A stretch of DNA of 18,550 nucleotides from JAFGTE01 sp965369305 (GCA_965369305.1 CBDUQG010000015.1:1-18550); one strand, 5' to 3'; shown: positions 7,009 through 14,760, numbered from the stretch's first letter. Numbers and translations are program-made. Notes: generated from the sequence alone by a model not told the origin.

Positions 7009-7898
7009 ACGGCAATAGGAAAGCGAATAGGTTCGTCGTGCTCATAGTCTACCAGCTCGAAGTCGTCGAACTCCAGGTCCCAGAAGGATTTGTCGGCGAT
7101 CTTGAGGATTGGACGCTTATGAGTGGCTCTTTTGAGCTGCTCTTTGAGGCCTTCAACGTGATTCAGATAAATGTGGGCGTCCCCGAAAGTGTGAATGAAG
7201 TAACGCGGTGCGAGACCACATTCCTTGGCGACCATCATCAGGAGCATGGAATAGCTGGCAATGTTAAAAGGAACTCCCAGAGCGATGTCGGCACTACGCT
7301 GATAAAGCTGCATATCGATCATGCCATTAGTCACGTAAAACTGAAACATGGTGTGGCACAAGGGTGGTGCCGATTTTTGTCCACTGATCAGGGATTGAAT
7401 ATCGGCAACGTTCCAGCCACTGACAATATGACGTCGGGATTTTGGATTCTTTTTAATCTGATCCAGGACATTCTGAATCTGGTTGATTTTCTCTCCACTT
7501 GGCCCTTCCCAGCGTATCCACTGCTTACCGTAAACCGGGCCGAGTTCACCCCACTTGGCAGCAAACTCATCGCTTTCTTTGACCTTTTCTACAAATTCCT
7601 CCAGTGATTCGCCTTGGTAGTCATCAGACGCTTTATACGTTTCGTAGGGCCATTCGTTCCAGATTCTTACGTTGCGATCAACCAGGTACTTGATATTGGT
7701 GTCACCCTTCAAAAACCAGAGAAGCTCATGCAGGATGCCTCGGAAGTAGACTTTTTTAGTGGTTACTAGCGGGAAGCCTTCGCGGAGATCATAGCGGTTT
7801 TGATAACCGAAAACAGACAGTGTTCCCGTGCCGGTACGGTCTTCCTTTTTTTCACCGTTTTCGAGGACGAACTTTACTAGGTCGAGGTATTCTTTCAA
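7005..7898 (-). CDS. thyA: Thymidylate synthase
   Basis: A 297-residue ThyA that methylates dUMP to dTMP using 5,10-methylene-tetrahydrofolate. Key features are the N-terminal EDRTGTGTLSVFG, folate and phosphate-contact segments, SRRHIVSGWN (154-163), catalytic C181 in APPLCHTMFQFYV, QRSADIALGVPFNIASY (200-216) with N212, and HTFGDAHIYLNH (236-247). The residue before the catalytic Cys is Leu where Pro or Ala is usual. The start is TTG at 7896-7898, forced because the typical N-terminus begins there and a stop codon precedes it. It is the first gene of thyA-folA-bcp and is served by a promoter at 7927-7956. Confidence 0.97.
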   Translation of the reverse strand: MKEYLDLVKFVLENGEKKEDRTGTGTLSVFGYQNRYDLREGFPLVTTKKVYFRGILHELLWFLKGDTNIKYLVDRNVRIWNEWPYETYKASDDYQGESLEEFVEKVKESDEFAAKWGELGPVYGKQWIRWEGPSGEKINQIQNVLDQIKKNPKSRRHIVSGWNVADIQSLISGQKSAPPLCHTMFQFYVTNGMIDMQLYQRSADIALGVPFNIASYSMLLMMVAKECGLAPRYFIHTFGDAHIYLNHVEGLKEQLKRATHKRPILKIADKSFWDLEFDDFELVDYEHDEPIRFPIAV

Positions 7899-7926
7899 TT
7901 TTTAGAGAGTTTTTAAATACAGGAAA

Positions 7927-7956
7927 ACTATAACATCACCCCTCTGGCATCGGCAA
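7927..7956 (-). promoter_or_regulatory. Promoter for thyA-folA-bcp
   Basis: Minus strand: TTGCCG (7951-7956), an 18-nt spacer and an extended -10 TGT-TATAGT (hexamer 7927-7932). Initiation near 7920 gives a leader of about 22 nt before the TTG start. It lies within 10 nt of the stop codon of the upstream stalk-protein gene. Confidence 0.6.
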
Positions 7957-7964
7957 ATAATGGT

Positions 7965-8720
7965 CTAATTTGAATTCACCCAGGTTGAGCCGGTTGCGTT
8001 GCAGGCGGCTGCGGAGTAGGGGATGACCTCAGCGGTGAAGCCACCTCCACCTTCTGCATAATGCCAGGTGATCATTTCGAATTCAGTCCCGGCATTGATT
8101 TGGCACCCGCCCAGGGTTGGTCTGGGGCAGGGGTTTTCGGAATAAGCTCCCTCATAGCCGCAGTTTAGCTCCCCATCACGTCCTTTCCAGTGGCTGCCGA
8201 TGTACTCGGCGCAGGTGCTGACACTTGCAATAATGTTACAGGAGCCCGAGGCTTTTTTTTCGAACTGATCTGGCTCTACTTCTTCACCCGAACCCGGTCC
8301 TTTTGGCTCTTCTTCCGGAAGAGGTGGTAGTTCGTCTCCAGATCCAGGACCCTCCGGTTCTGGTTCTTCACCTGGTTTTAATTCGTCACCGGATCCCGGT
8401 CCCGTTGGCTCATCTTCAGGGGGCAGCTCATCACCGGACCCAGGGCCTTCGGGCTCATTGGTTTCACCTGGTCCCAGCTCATCACCTGACCCGGGGCCGG
8501 TTGGTTCATTTGTTTCGCCGGGTGCAAGCTCATCTCCCGAACCTGGGCCTATTGGCTCACTTGATTCTGGATCATCAGGCCCTCGGTCTATTTCCGTTTC
8601 CATTCTATCCAGCACATTATCAAGTACTACATCAGCCATTCTCTGGTTTTCGTAATAGCCGTAGGCAGACGCTGCGACAACCACAGCGACAACTCCTCCG
8701 ATGATCTGATTCCTGGTCAT
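7965..8720 (-). CDS. Membrane-anchored protein with GPGSG-repeat stalk and Cys-rich C-terminal domain
   Basis: A 251-residue protein, not a family I can name. An N-terminal hydrophobic segment (about 6-21) after MTRNQ looks like an uncleaved signal anchor. Residues about 54-150 hold six acidic Pro/Gly repeats with the core GPGSG(D/E)E at 58, 75, 92, 107, 124 and 141, so the period is 17 except for one gap of 15. The C-terminal 90 residues contain six cysteines (161, 170, 187, 198, 206, 240), probably disulfide-bonded outside the cell. Its motifs (TCAEYIGSHW, NPCPR, GGCQINAG, ACNATGSTW) recall small Cys-rich secreted domains seen in some Myxobacteria, a resemblance from memory only. The likely picture is an extracellular head on an extended charged stalk. 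It is divergent from pgk. Confidence 0.8.
   Translation of the reverse strand: MTRNQIIGGVVAVVVAASAYGYYENQRMADVVLDNVLDRMETEIDRGPDDPESSEPIGPGSGDELAPGETNEPTGPGSGDELGPGETNEPEGPGSGDELPPEDEPTGPGSGDELKPGEEPEPEGPGSGDELPPLPEEEPKGPGSGEEVEPDQFEKKASGSCNIIASVSTCAEYIGSHWKGRDGELNCGYEGAYSENPCPRPTLGGCQINAGTEFEMITWHYAEGGGGFTAEVIPYSAAACNATGSTWVNSN
8271..8561 (-). repeat. Six-copy GPGSG(D/E)E coding repeat
   Basis: Six tandem units of about 51 nt (one of 45 nt) inside the stalk-protein gene. The protein core is constant, but the DNA is not: the Gly-Pro-Gly-Ser codons read GGC-CCA-GGT-TCG, GGC-CCC-GGG-TCA, GGC-CCT-GGG-TCC, GGA-CCG-GGA-TCC, GGT-CCT-GGA-TCT and GGA-CCG-GGT-TCG from first to last copy. Confidence 0.9.
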
Positions 8721-8758
8721 GGTCTAAAAAATTATTTACTAAGTGAAGGTACACCATG

Positions 8759-8786
8759 ATTTTACCATTCAGGCCTTATAAGTGAA
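8759..8786 (-). promoter_or_regulatory. Candidate promoter for the stalk-protein gene
   Basis: Minus strand: an extended -10 TGG-TAAAAT (hexamer 8759-8764) with TTCACT (8781-8786) 16 nt upstream. Initiation near 8752 gives a leader of about 31 nt. It abuts the divergent pgk promoter. Confidence 0.45.
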
Positions 8787-8815
8787 TTGAAAAGTTCTTT
8801 CGGCTTCCTTATAAT
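8787..8815 (+). promoter_or_regulatory. Strong promoter for pgk
   Basis: TTGAAA (8787-8792), a 17-nt spacer and a perfect TATAAT (8810-8815), close to sigma-70 consensus. Initiation near 8822 rules out the in-frame GTG at 8816 and supports the ATG at 8843 as the pgk start, with a leader of about 21 nt. Confidence 0.8.
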
Positions 8816-8842
8816 TTGTGGGCAAATTTAAATTTTGAAACA

Positions 8843-10009
8843 ATGCTAAAAACGCTTGCAGACATTGGTGATTTGGCGGGCAAAAAGGTCTTTGTGCGGG
8901 TGGATTTTAATGTACCTCTCGATGATGCGGGAAATGTTCGTGACGATAAGCGCATCAAACATGCCATACCAACCATTCAATATCTTTTGGATGCTGGTGT
9001 GAGTCAGATTATTCTGACCAGTCACTTGGGTCGTCCGAAAAACAATGAGTTGGAGCTTCAGACAGGTAAAGTGGCAGCCAAGCTGGCTGAGCTTTTGAGC
9101 GAGCCCGTTGAAAAGGTCGATGATTGGGGTGAAAATGGTCTTCCAGAAGCTAAAATTGTAATGCTCGAGAACATTCGTTTTAATTCGGCCGAAAAATCCA
9201 AAGACGAAGGGGAGCGTGATGAGTTCGGTCAGCAGCTGGCTAGTCTGGCTGAAGTCTTTGTGAACGAAGCCTTTTCTAACTCGCATCGCAAGCATGCCAG
9301 CATGACCTCCGTTCCAAAGTTTATTCCCGGCTGCGTTGGTCTGGGTGTTGAAAAGGAGGTGGCTGCTATTAACAAGGCCATTTCTGACCCTGAACATCCG
9401 CTGGTGGCGGTGATCGGTGGGTTAAAAGCCGATAAGATCAAAGCCATCCATAATCTCATGGGAAAGGCCGATAAAGTACTGGTGGCTGGCGCGCTGGCTT
9501 GTAATCTGCTCAAGGCCAAGGGCTATGAAATTGGCGCCTCGAAGGCGGATGATGAGGGTATGGAAGAACAGGCAGACCTTGTTAAAGAGGTGGTGGCTTC
9601 TGACCATGTTGAACTTCCCACCGACTTTGTGATTGCTGATGATTTTTCTGAGTCGGCCAATGTAGAAACGGTGACGGCTGATGGCATCAAGCCTGGTTGG
9701 ATGGCACTTGATATCGGGCCTGAATCTGCTCAGAATTTTGCCGACCAGATTGCGGGAGCTAAGACTGTTTTGTGGTTCGGGCCGATTGGTGTGTTTGAAA
9801 TGCAGCCTTTTGCCAATGGCACTAGAATGGTGGGCGAGGCAATGGCTAATTTGAACGGAACGACTATTATCGGAGGGGGGGATAGTGCCAGCGCTGTCAA
9901 GAAGCTTGGACTTTCTGACAAGATGACCTTGGTTTCCACAGGTGGTGGTGCCAGCCTTGAGATGATTGAAGGAAAAGAGCTTCCTGCCCTTAAAATTCTT
10001 GAAAAGTAA
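8843..10009 (+). CDS. pgk: Phosphoglycerate kinase
   Basis: A 388-residue glycolytic enzyme transferring phosphate from 1,3-bisphosphoglycerate to ADP. Substrate-binding segments VRVDFNVPL (18-26), SHLGRPK (60-66), ENIRF (109-113) and NEAFSNSHRKHAS (141-153) are present, as are the nucleotide-side LDIGPES (289-295), WFGPIGVFE (311-319), GGGDSASAV and STGGGASLE. Two places depart from the usual pattern: the GGAKVxDK loop reads GGLKADK, one residue shorter, and WNGP reads WFGP. The start is the ATG at 8843, which gives the standard N-terminus and sits 27 nt after a near-consensus promoter. The next gene begins 2 nt after the stop, so the two are almost surely cotranscribed. Confidence 0.97.
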   Translation: MLKTLADIGDLAGKKVFVRVDFNVPLDDAGNVRDDKRIKHAIPTIQYLLDAGVSQIILTSHLGRPKNNELELQTGKVAAKLAELLSEPVEKVDDWGENGLPEAKIVMLENIRFNSAEKSKDEGERDEFGQQLASLAEVFVNEAFSNSHRKHASMTSVPKFIPGCVGLGVEKEVAAINKAISDPEHPLVAVIGGLKADKIKAIHNLMGKADKVLVAGALACNLLKAKGYEIGASKADDEGMEEQADLVKEVVASDHVELPTDFVIADDFSESANVETVTADGIKPGWMALDIGPESAQNFADQIAGAKTVLWFGPIGVFEMQPFANGTRMVGEAMANLNGTTIIGGGDSASAVKKLGLSDKMTLVSTGGGASLEMIEGKELPALKILEK

Positions 10010-10011
10010 GC

Positions 10012-11715
10012 ATGCGAAAAGTCATTTACATCGAAATTGACGAGGAGGTCACCGCGATTTATGATCGGGTGAAACGCGCTAAGCAAAAAGATATCTATCT
10101 GGTGGTTCCACGAAAGGCCATTTTGTTTCAGAGTGTGGTGAACCTCCGCATTCTCAAGAGCAAGCTTGATAAGGACAAAAAGAAGCTGCATTTGATCACC
10201 ACCGATCGTATCGGCATTCACCTGGCTCAACAGGTGGGAATTCCGGTTTATCACAACATCGAAATCGAGGAAGTGAAAGCGCCGGATCAGCAAACCCCTA
10301 AAATGAAGATCGAGCCGATCCAGGCAAGACGCAATGAGGTTCTAAAAGACCTTCCCAAGCGTGTGAGGGAAAAGAAGATTACCATTGGAGAGCTGATCAA
10401 GGAGTACCGTGAAAGCAACAAGAAGACTAAAAAGAAAGGCTCGACCGAGTTAGCAGGTGTTTATAATTATGTTCGTCCTAACCGCAAATTCCTGGGATTC
10501 ATTTTGGCTCTGAGCCTGGGGCTCTTCATGGTTATTACCTACATTGCTCTTCCCGGGGCGACGATTTATGTGAAGCCCAAGTTTGATAATATTGAGCACA
10601 CCATAAACATTACGCTGGCTGACAAGCGCAAGAACCAGACGCTTCTTTCTCAGAATCAGCCACATGTGATTGCCAGTGAGGAGATCATGACCGTTACCAA
10701 ACAGACTAAGGTTTTTAACACCACTAGTAAGCTCTTTGATGGGGTGAATGCTCAAGGTTTCATCACTATTTACAACACGTCTGATGACGAATGGCCGCTT
10801 AAAAAGGAAACCCGCTTCCAAAACGAAGATGGACTCATTTTTAGAATTAAGGAAGGTGTATTCATTCCCGCCAAATCAACTGATGAAGAAGGAGTTGAGA
10901 CCCCTGGGACTTTTACTGCTGCCGTTGAGGCCGACCCGTTTGACATTTACGATCACCCGATTGGAGAGCGGGGGAATATCGGGCCTAGTAAGTTCATCAT
11001 TCCAGGTCTTTCTGAGTTCAACCAGAAGCTGCTTTGGGGTGAAAGTACTGAAGGCATGGAAGGCGGCGTGACCCGCTATCAGCGCGTGGTTCAGGAGGAA
11101 GACATCGAATCAGCTAAAAAGCAGATACAGGACAACCTCACGTTGATGGCCCGTGAAGATCTTAATTCTCATCTGGAGGATCTGAATCGTCTTAATCACA
11201 GCAACCTAGTCCTCCTTGATGATCAGCGTTATCTTAAGACTGAGCTCCAGGAGCTTCGGATTTCTGACGATCTTGAGGGAAGTCTAAGGGATAAGTTTGA
11301 AGTTTTTGCTCAAATTGAGGCGAGGGGAGTGGCTTACGATTTTGATCAGCTCTTCGCCATCCTTAAAAAGGAGCTTAAAACCAGAGCCCATCCGGACATG
11401 CAAATTCGGGATGATTCCATTCGCCCTGAGTCTATTAGCTTTGAACCCGTTGAAGAAGACGAAGTGCTTGGCCAGATCAAGATCACTGCCGCTATTAAGG
11501 GTATTCAGGAGTACGTGATTGATTCTTCACTCCAGGCTGGGCTGAGATTCTCGAACAAGGTGAAAGAGCGCATCGTTGGGCTCAGTGTTGAAGAAGCAGA
11601 AAGTTATGTTGGTAACCTTTCTGAGGTGGATGAGGTTGAAATCAAACTCTGGCCAATCTGGCTCAGTAACATCCCAAGAATTTCGGACAACATCGAAGTG
11701 AAGCTGATGGAATAG
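10012..11715 (+). CDS. Conserved single-pass membrane protein, CPR-type (baseplate-J-like ectodomain)
   Basis: A 567-residue protein of a type I recall as frequent in Patescibacteria but uncharacterised. Residues 1-90 form an alpha/beta cytoplasmic domain (IYIEIDEEVTAIYDRV, DIYLVVPRKAILFQSVVNL, HLITTDRIGIHLAQQVGIPVY). A basic linker follows (101-158), then one membrane helix near 159-181. The remaining 385 residues lie outside and are rich in beta structure: the segment at 248-352 (GFITIYN, TRFQNEDGLIFRI, FIIPGLSEF) recalls baseplate-J-like domains, a helical stretch covers about 360-430, and the end is conserved (IVGLSVEEAE, VEIKLWPIWLSNIPR). A trans-envelope structural role is plausible. 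It starts 2 nt after pgk and converges on the TraC-like gene with 2 nt between them. Confidence 0.85.
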   Translation: MRKVIYIEIDEEVTAIYDRVKRAKQKDIYLVVPRKAILFQSVVNLRILKSKLDKDKKKLHLITTDRIGIHLAQQVGIPVYHNIEIEEVKAPDQQTPKMKIEPIQARRNEVLKDLPKRVREKKITIGELIKEYRESNKKTKKKGSTELAGVYNYVRPNRKFLGFILALSLGLFMVITYIALPGATIYVKPKFDNIEHTINITLADKRKNQTLLSQNQPHVIASEEIMTVTKQTKVFNTTSKLFDGVNAQGFITIYNTSDDEWPLKKETRFQNEDGLIFRIKEGVFIPAKSTDEEGVETPGTFTAAVEADPFDIYDHPIGERGNIGPSKFIIPGLSEFNQKLLWGESTEGMEGGVTRYQRVVQEEDIESAKKQIQDNLTLMAREDLNSHLEDLNRLNHSNLVLLDDQRYLKTELQELRISDDLEGSLRDKFEVFAQIEARGVAYDFDQLFAILKKELKTRAHPDMQIRDDSIRPESISFEPVEEDEVLGQIKITAAIKGIQEYVIDSSLQAGLRFSNKVKERIVGLSVEEAESYVGNLSEVDEVEIKLWPIWLSNIPRISDNIEVKLME

Positions 11716-11717
11716 TC

Positions 11718-12443
11718 TTAGAGTTGCTCTAGGCCCATTTTATCCAAATCTTCGACTTTTTCGTTGCGACTGGTGTTTGGGTTGTAGATTTGATAGAAGA
11801 GTTCAATTAGCTGAGAGGTCTGGAGCTGTGCAACTCTCAGGTTGCAGCCTTCCAAGCCTGCCACAACGGCATTCACACGCTCAGTGAGGCCTTTATTCAG
11901 CTCATCGAATTCTTTATGCCTTCGCTTGATAGCATCCACACTGTCAGATGAGGAGATGCTGCTCATGAATTTTGAGAGACCACTTTGTTTTCGAGACCTG
12001 TAAGGATCAAAAGGAACGACGACGTAAAATTTCTTTTCCATGATGTCGGCGTATTCAACTAGTTTTAGGATGTAGTCGCAGTATTCACCGGTTTGTTCTT
12101 TTAGTAGGACATTTTCATGCTTGTCACCGATTTCGCGAACCGTTTCAATGTACTTGTCGACATCTAGCTTTCGGCTCTGTACCACGATTTGAATCGGGAA
12201 CTCGAGAGAGTTCAGAAAATTCTGGTAACCGTAGATGATGGAGTTCTGCTCTTCTTCGGATTTCAGATTGAAGTTAATGCTGTTGGTCTGAAGAATAGCG
12301 CGTAAGCCGCCATTTTTAAGAACGATCACATTGTCTTTTATTTCAGCAATATCCAGGAATAACTGGGTGCTGAGAGTCGGACTGGTCTTTTTCTGTTTAA
12401 CGCTGTCCTTAGTAGCTGGCGCTTGGGCGGTTTTATCTGCCAT
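11718..12443 (-). CDS. TraC-like domain protein (VirB4 N-terminal-like, no ATPase)
   Basis: A 241-residue protein resembling the N-terminal, non-ATPase part of TraC/VirB4 conjugation proteins. After a polar 25-residue tail come LFLDIAEIKDNVIVLKNGGLRAILQTNSINF and a segment with YQNFLNSLEFPIQIVVQSRKL, the usual opening of that family, then helical regions and a conserved-looking end ELFYQIYNPNTSRNE. No Walker A or B motif exists, and the frame stops cleanly, so this is a stand-alone domain rather than a visible truncation. In Patescibacteria such genes usually sit between a PrgI gene and a VirB4/HerA-type ATPase gene; here PrgI is upstream (stop-to-start gap 1 nt) but the expected ATPase is missing downstream, where a convergent gene ends. 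Confidence 0.8.
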   Translation of the reverse strand: MADKTAQAPATKDSVKQKKTSPTLSTQLFLDIAEIKDNVIVLKNGGLRAILQTNSINFNLKSEEEQNSIIYGYQNFLNSLEFPIQIVVQSRKLDVDKYIETVREIGDKHENVLLKEQTGEYCDYILKLVEYADIMEKKFYVVVPFDPYRSRKQSGLSKFMSSISSSDSVDAIKRRHKEFDELNKGLTERVNAVVAGLEGCNLRVAQLQTSQLIELFYQIYNPNTSRNEKVEDLDKMGLEQL

Positions 12444-12444
12444 C

Positions 12445-13575
12445 TTAATCGAGGTTAATTTCTATTTCATCGCCTCCAGAGAGGTCATGGAAGGAGGTTT
12501 CTCCTTCATCTTGCTTTGGCTTTACTTTAGGCCTTGGTTGGTTGGGCTTTATATGTGTATTCACTGGCTCTTTGGGGCGAACTGCTCCTGTGTTTGGTTT
12601 CTTTTTGCGCTTTCTTTTGCGCTTCTTTTTTGGCGCTGCGGGAGCTTGGGCTGCCTGAGGATTGGTTTCATCGGGCGTTGCTGGTGCTGCCGGGATTTCT
12701 CCAGTTGGAGCGGGTTTTGTTGCCTGCACTGGGGCTGCAGGTGCTGATTGCTTCGTTTGTTTTTGCTGATTGTTTTGTCTGGCTTCCTTGATCACGCTGG
12801 CCAGATGGTCAGCCACAGAACCTTCTTTTTTGCCTGCTGCGTTGGTTGTTGCTGGCACCTGCTGCGGCGTAGGAGCTGAGCTGACAGGTGCTTGTGGCAT
12901 GGCTGGGGCCGCTTCCGACATTGGGCTAGTGGCAACTGGAACAGCGGCTGGCTGTTTTCCGGCCGCGGCTTGCTTCATTTTAGCTAGCAGATCCAGCTTT
13001 TTCTTCTGCATATCTCGGGTGCGCCAGTACATGTTTTCGGTATCACTTTGCTCTTTTTTGTGGCCGAAGTAAGCTTCTGTGATCAGATCATCATCCTGTA
13101 CTTCATCAATGTCCTCATGGGCCACTTTCTCGATATGTTCAAAGCCGCCTGAGTCCAAGGTGACAGAGAGGTCTCTTAGATTTACATTCCTGCGATCCTG
13201 CTCTGCTTGATCAGCTGCAGTAGCATCCTTTTTGGCAGGTGTCTTATCTGTCAGGTCCGGAGCAACCAAAGCTGAAATACCACGATGGTCCCACATGCGC
13301 TTTTTTGGCTTAATGGCAAATTCCAGCAGCAGCGCCAAATACTTGATAAAGGTCACGTTGTGAATCTTCAGCATGGCCGCTGCCAATGCAAATAGGGCAG
13401 GAAGCGCAATCAGGATGTATTCCAGAACGTTTAATTCGTAAATTCTGGAAGTGATAGCAAAGAGCACGTAACTAATCCCACCGCCCACTGCAAGTATGAT
13501 GAGCTGTCTGAGACTGAAGGGTCCCACGATCTTGTCTTCAATGCCGACGTTTTGAGGAATTTTGTACTGAAGCAC
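12445..13575 (-). CDS. PrgI-family membrane protein with long Ala/Pro/Lys-rich tail
   Basis: The first 100 or so residues match the PrgI family found in Gram-positive and CPR type IV secretion loci: YKIPQNVGIEDKIVGPFSLRQL followed by two membrane helices (about 24-43 and 51-69) and a basic ARG/LYS patch after FAIKPKKR. The family is normally about 100-150 residues; this protein is 376 because of a low-complexity cytoplasmic tail: acidic around 140-170, Ala/Pro/Gln-rich around 205-315, a lysine/arginine cluster at 316-327 (KKKRKRKRKKK), and an acidic end. Such a basic patch could bind nucleic acid or lipid, which is inference. The start is GTG at 13573-13575, fixed by the family N-terminus. 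It is followed by the TraC-like gene. Confidence 0.85.
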   Translation of the reverse strand: MLQYKIPQNVGIEDKIVGPFSLRQLIILAVGGGISYVLFAITSRIYELNVLEYILIALPALFALAAAMLKIHNVTFIKYLALLLEFAIKPKKRMWDHRGISALVAPDLTDKTPAKKDATAADQAEQDRRNVNLRDLSVTLDSGGFEHIEKVAHEDIDEVQDDDLITEAYFGHKKEQSDTENMYWRTRDMQKKKLDLLAKMKQAAAGKQPAAVPVATSPMSEAAPAMPQAPVSSAPTPQQVPATTNAAGKKEGSVADHLASVIKEARQNNQQKQTKQSAPAAPVQATKPAPTGEIPAAPATPDETNPQAAQAPAAPKKKRKRKRKKKPNTGAVRPKEPVNTHIKPNQPRPKVKPKQDEGETSFHDLSGGDEIEINLD

Positions 13576-13599
13576 TCTTTAGGTTTAGTTAATCTTTAT

Positions 13600-13608
13600 A
13601 TTATACCA
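13600..13608 (-). promoter_or_regulatory. Extended -10 promoter for the PrgI-TraC pair
   Basis: Minus strand TGG-TATAAT, hexamer at 13600-13605. No good -35 is seen, as is common for extended -10 promoters. Initiation near 13593 gives a leader of about 18 nt before the GTG start. The motif directly follows the T-tract of the upstream gene's terminator. Confidence 0.55.
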
Positions 13609-13635
13609 AAAAACCCCTCAAAAATAAAGGGTTTT
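13608..13635 (-). terminator. Intrinsic terminator of the 365-residue gene
   Basis: Minus strand hairpin AAAACCC (13635-13629) with GGGTTTT (13616-13610), a 12-nt loop and a run of six T (13613-13608). It lies 27 nt after the stop at 13663. It is the only convincing Rho-independent terminator I see in the window. Confidence 0.7.
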
Positions 13636-13662
13636 ATTCCTTAGTAAGCCAAAAACTGCGCT

Positions 13663-14760
13663 TTAGTACCCTGCTGCCTTCAAACGAAGTGGATCTAGTG
13701 CACTAAACCGTTCCTGGAGTCCGGGTGGGTTCTTTTGCCGTGCACCTTTGTTAGTTCGATGCTCTTGCCTTCTTCTAAGGGCTTCTTCGATAACTCGGAC
13801 AGCATTCTCTTTATCAGGGCTATCAGGCATTTTTTCTATGATCGTACGCTTTAGCCTGGCTAATCTTGGTCCGGGGACAATGCTGATTAGAAGATCATCA
13901 ACGCCAGCTTCCTGCTCAAGTAGTTTTAGTACGAATTCAATGCGTCCGGTGAGCTGGCTGCCCAGTCTTTGCACCATGGCTGCACGCTTTTCATAGTCAA
14001 ATCCGGCAAAAAGAGCTTCAATTGATTCTGCAGACCCTTGAACATCCATCATTCCAAACATGACGTCCAAATCTCCTTGTGTTTTAGTGGTTACGTTATG
14101 AGCTCGAATCAGTGAAGCCAAAATAACTTGGGACTCTGTGACGGCTCTGATTAAATTACTTTCAGCAAGTTGATGTATTTTGGCTCTTGCAGAGCCAAGC
14201 GTGCTTTGGATGGCTCGCCTGCCACTCTCTGTTCTAACGCCCATTGTAGTAGCCATGTAGGCGTGCTTATCGCTTTTGGGATCAATCGGTTTAACTGAGT
14301 GCTCTGGGAGTGCTTCGATGGTGCGCCCGCTCTGGAGTTGTTTTTGGATTTGTTCACGGCTGAGAGCGGCTGTTCCTGCGTGTCTTTGAACGCTGCGAAT
14401 CAGTGAAGTTCGAGGAGAGGTCAGTCCGCTTGTTATAGCTTCTAGGTCATATGACGTTAGGGTTAGTTTTCCTGATTCGTCCACCCTGAGATTCTCGTTC
14501 AACACTCTCCAAACCTGTGGCATTTCAGTTCGAAGTGTATGAGTGAGACCTTCTCGCCTGACAATAAGCAATTGCGATGCCTCTCGCAGTTCCAGAAGCT
14601 CAATTACCTGTCTGTCACCTCCAATTTTTCCCACCGTATCTAAAATGCTGCCTAAAGCGATTTCGCGTTTCTTAGAGCGCTCAGCATTTTCAATAATTTC
14701 ACGTTTTTGACCGTCAGTTAGATTGTCTTCCAGCTGACCTGGTCGTTTTCGAGAGGGCAT
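13663..14760 (-). CDS. Protein of unknown function (365 aa), helical
   Basis: A 365-residue, largely helical, hydrophilic protein that I cannot assign. It opens with a basic stretch (MPSRKRPGQ) followed by long charged helices (DGQKREIIENAERSKKREIALGS...), has no signal peptide, membrane helix or recognisable catalytic motif, and ends with a basic segment (RRRQEHRTNKGARQKN). The start at 14758-14760 (ATG) is preferred over the TTG at 14818-14820, because that TTG is itself the -35 box of a good promoter, so the message would begin downstream of it. The gene has its own terminator and is divergent from a small acidic gene that shares the intergenic region. A cytoplasmic, perhaps nucleic-acid-associated protein is a guess from the charge pattern only. 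Confidence 0.75.
   Translation of the reverse strand: MPSRKRPGQLEDNLTDGQKREIIENAERSKKREIALGSILDTVGKIGGDRQVIELLELREASQLLIVRREGLTHTLRTEMPQVWRVLNENLRVDESGKLTLTSYDLEAITSGLTSPRTSLIRSVQRHAGTAALSREQIQKQLQSGRTIEALPEHSVKPIDPKSDKHAYMATTMGVRTESGRRAIQSTLGSARAKIHQLAESNLIRAVTESQVILASLIRAHNVTTKTQGDLDVMFGMMDVQGSAESIEALFAGFDYEKRAAMVQRLGSQLTGRIEFVLKLLEQEAGVDDLLISIVPGPRLARLKRTIIEKMPDSPDKENAVRVIEEALRRRQEHRTNKGARQKNPPGLQERFSALDPLRLKAAGY

Noticed and set aside
8303..8704. Plus-strand open frames opposite the GPGSG repeat gene
   Set aside because: The repeats create long open frames on both strands; only the minus-strand reading gives a membrane anchor, a regular 17-residue period and a Cys-rich domain.
10012..11715. 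Prophage or phage-tail region, from the baseplate-J-like character
   Set aside because: There is no other phage gene in the window, the protein has a transmembrane helix, and it is embedded with pgk.
12331..13072. Plus-strand open frames rich in Trp, Cys and Leu opposite prgI
   Set aside because: They are antisense shadows of the Ala/Pro/Lys-rich PrgI tail; no promoter or family resemblance supports them.
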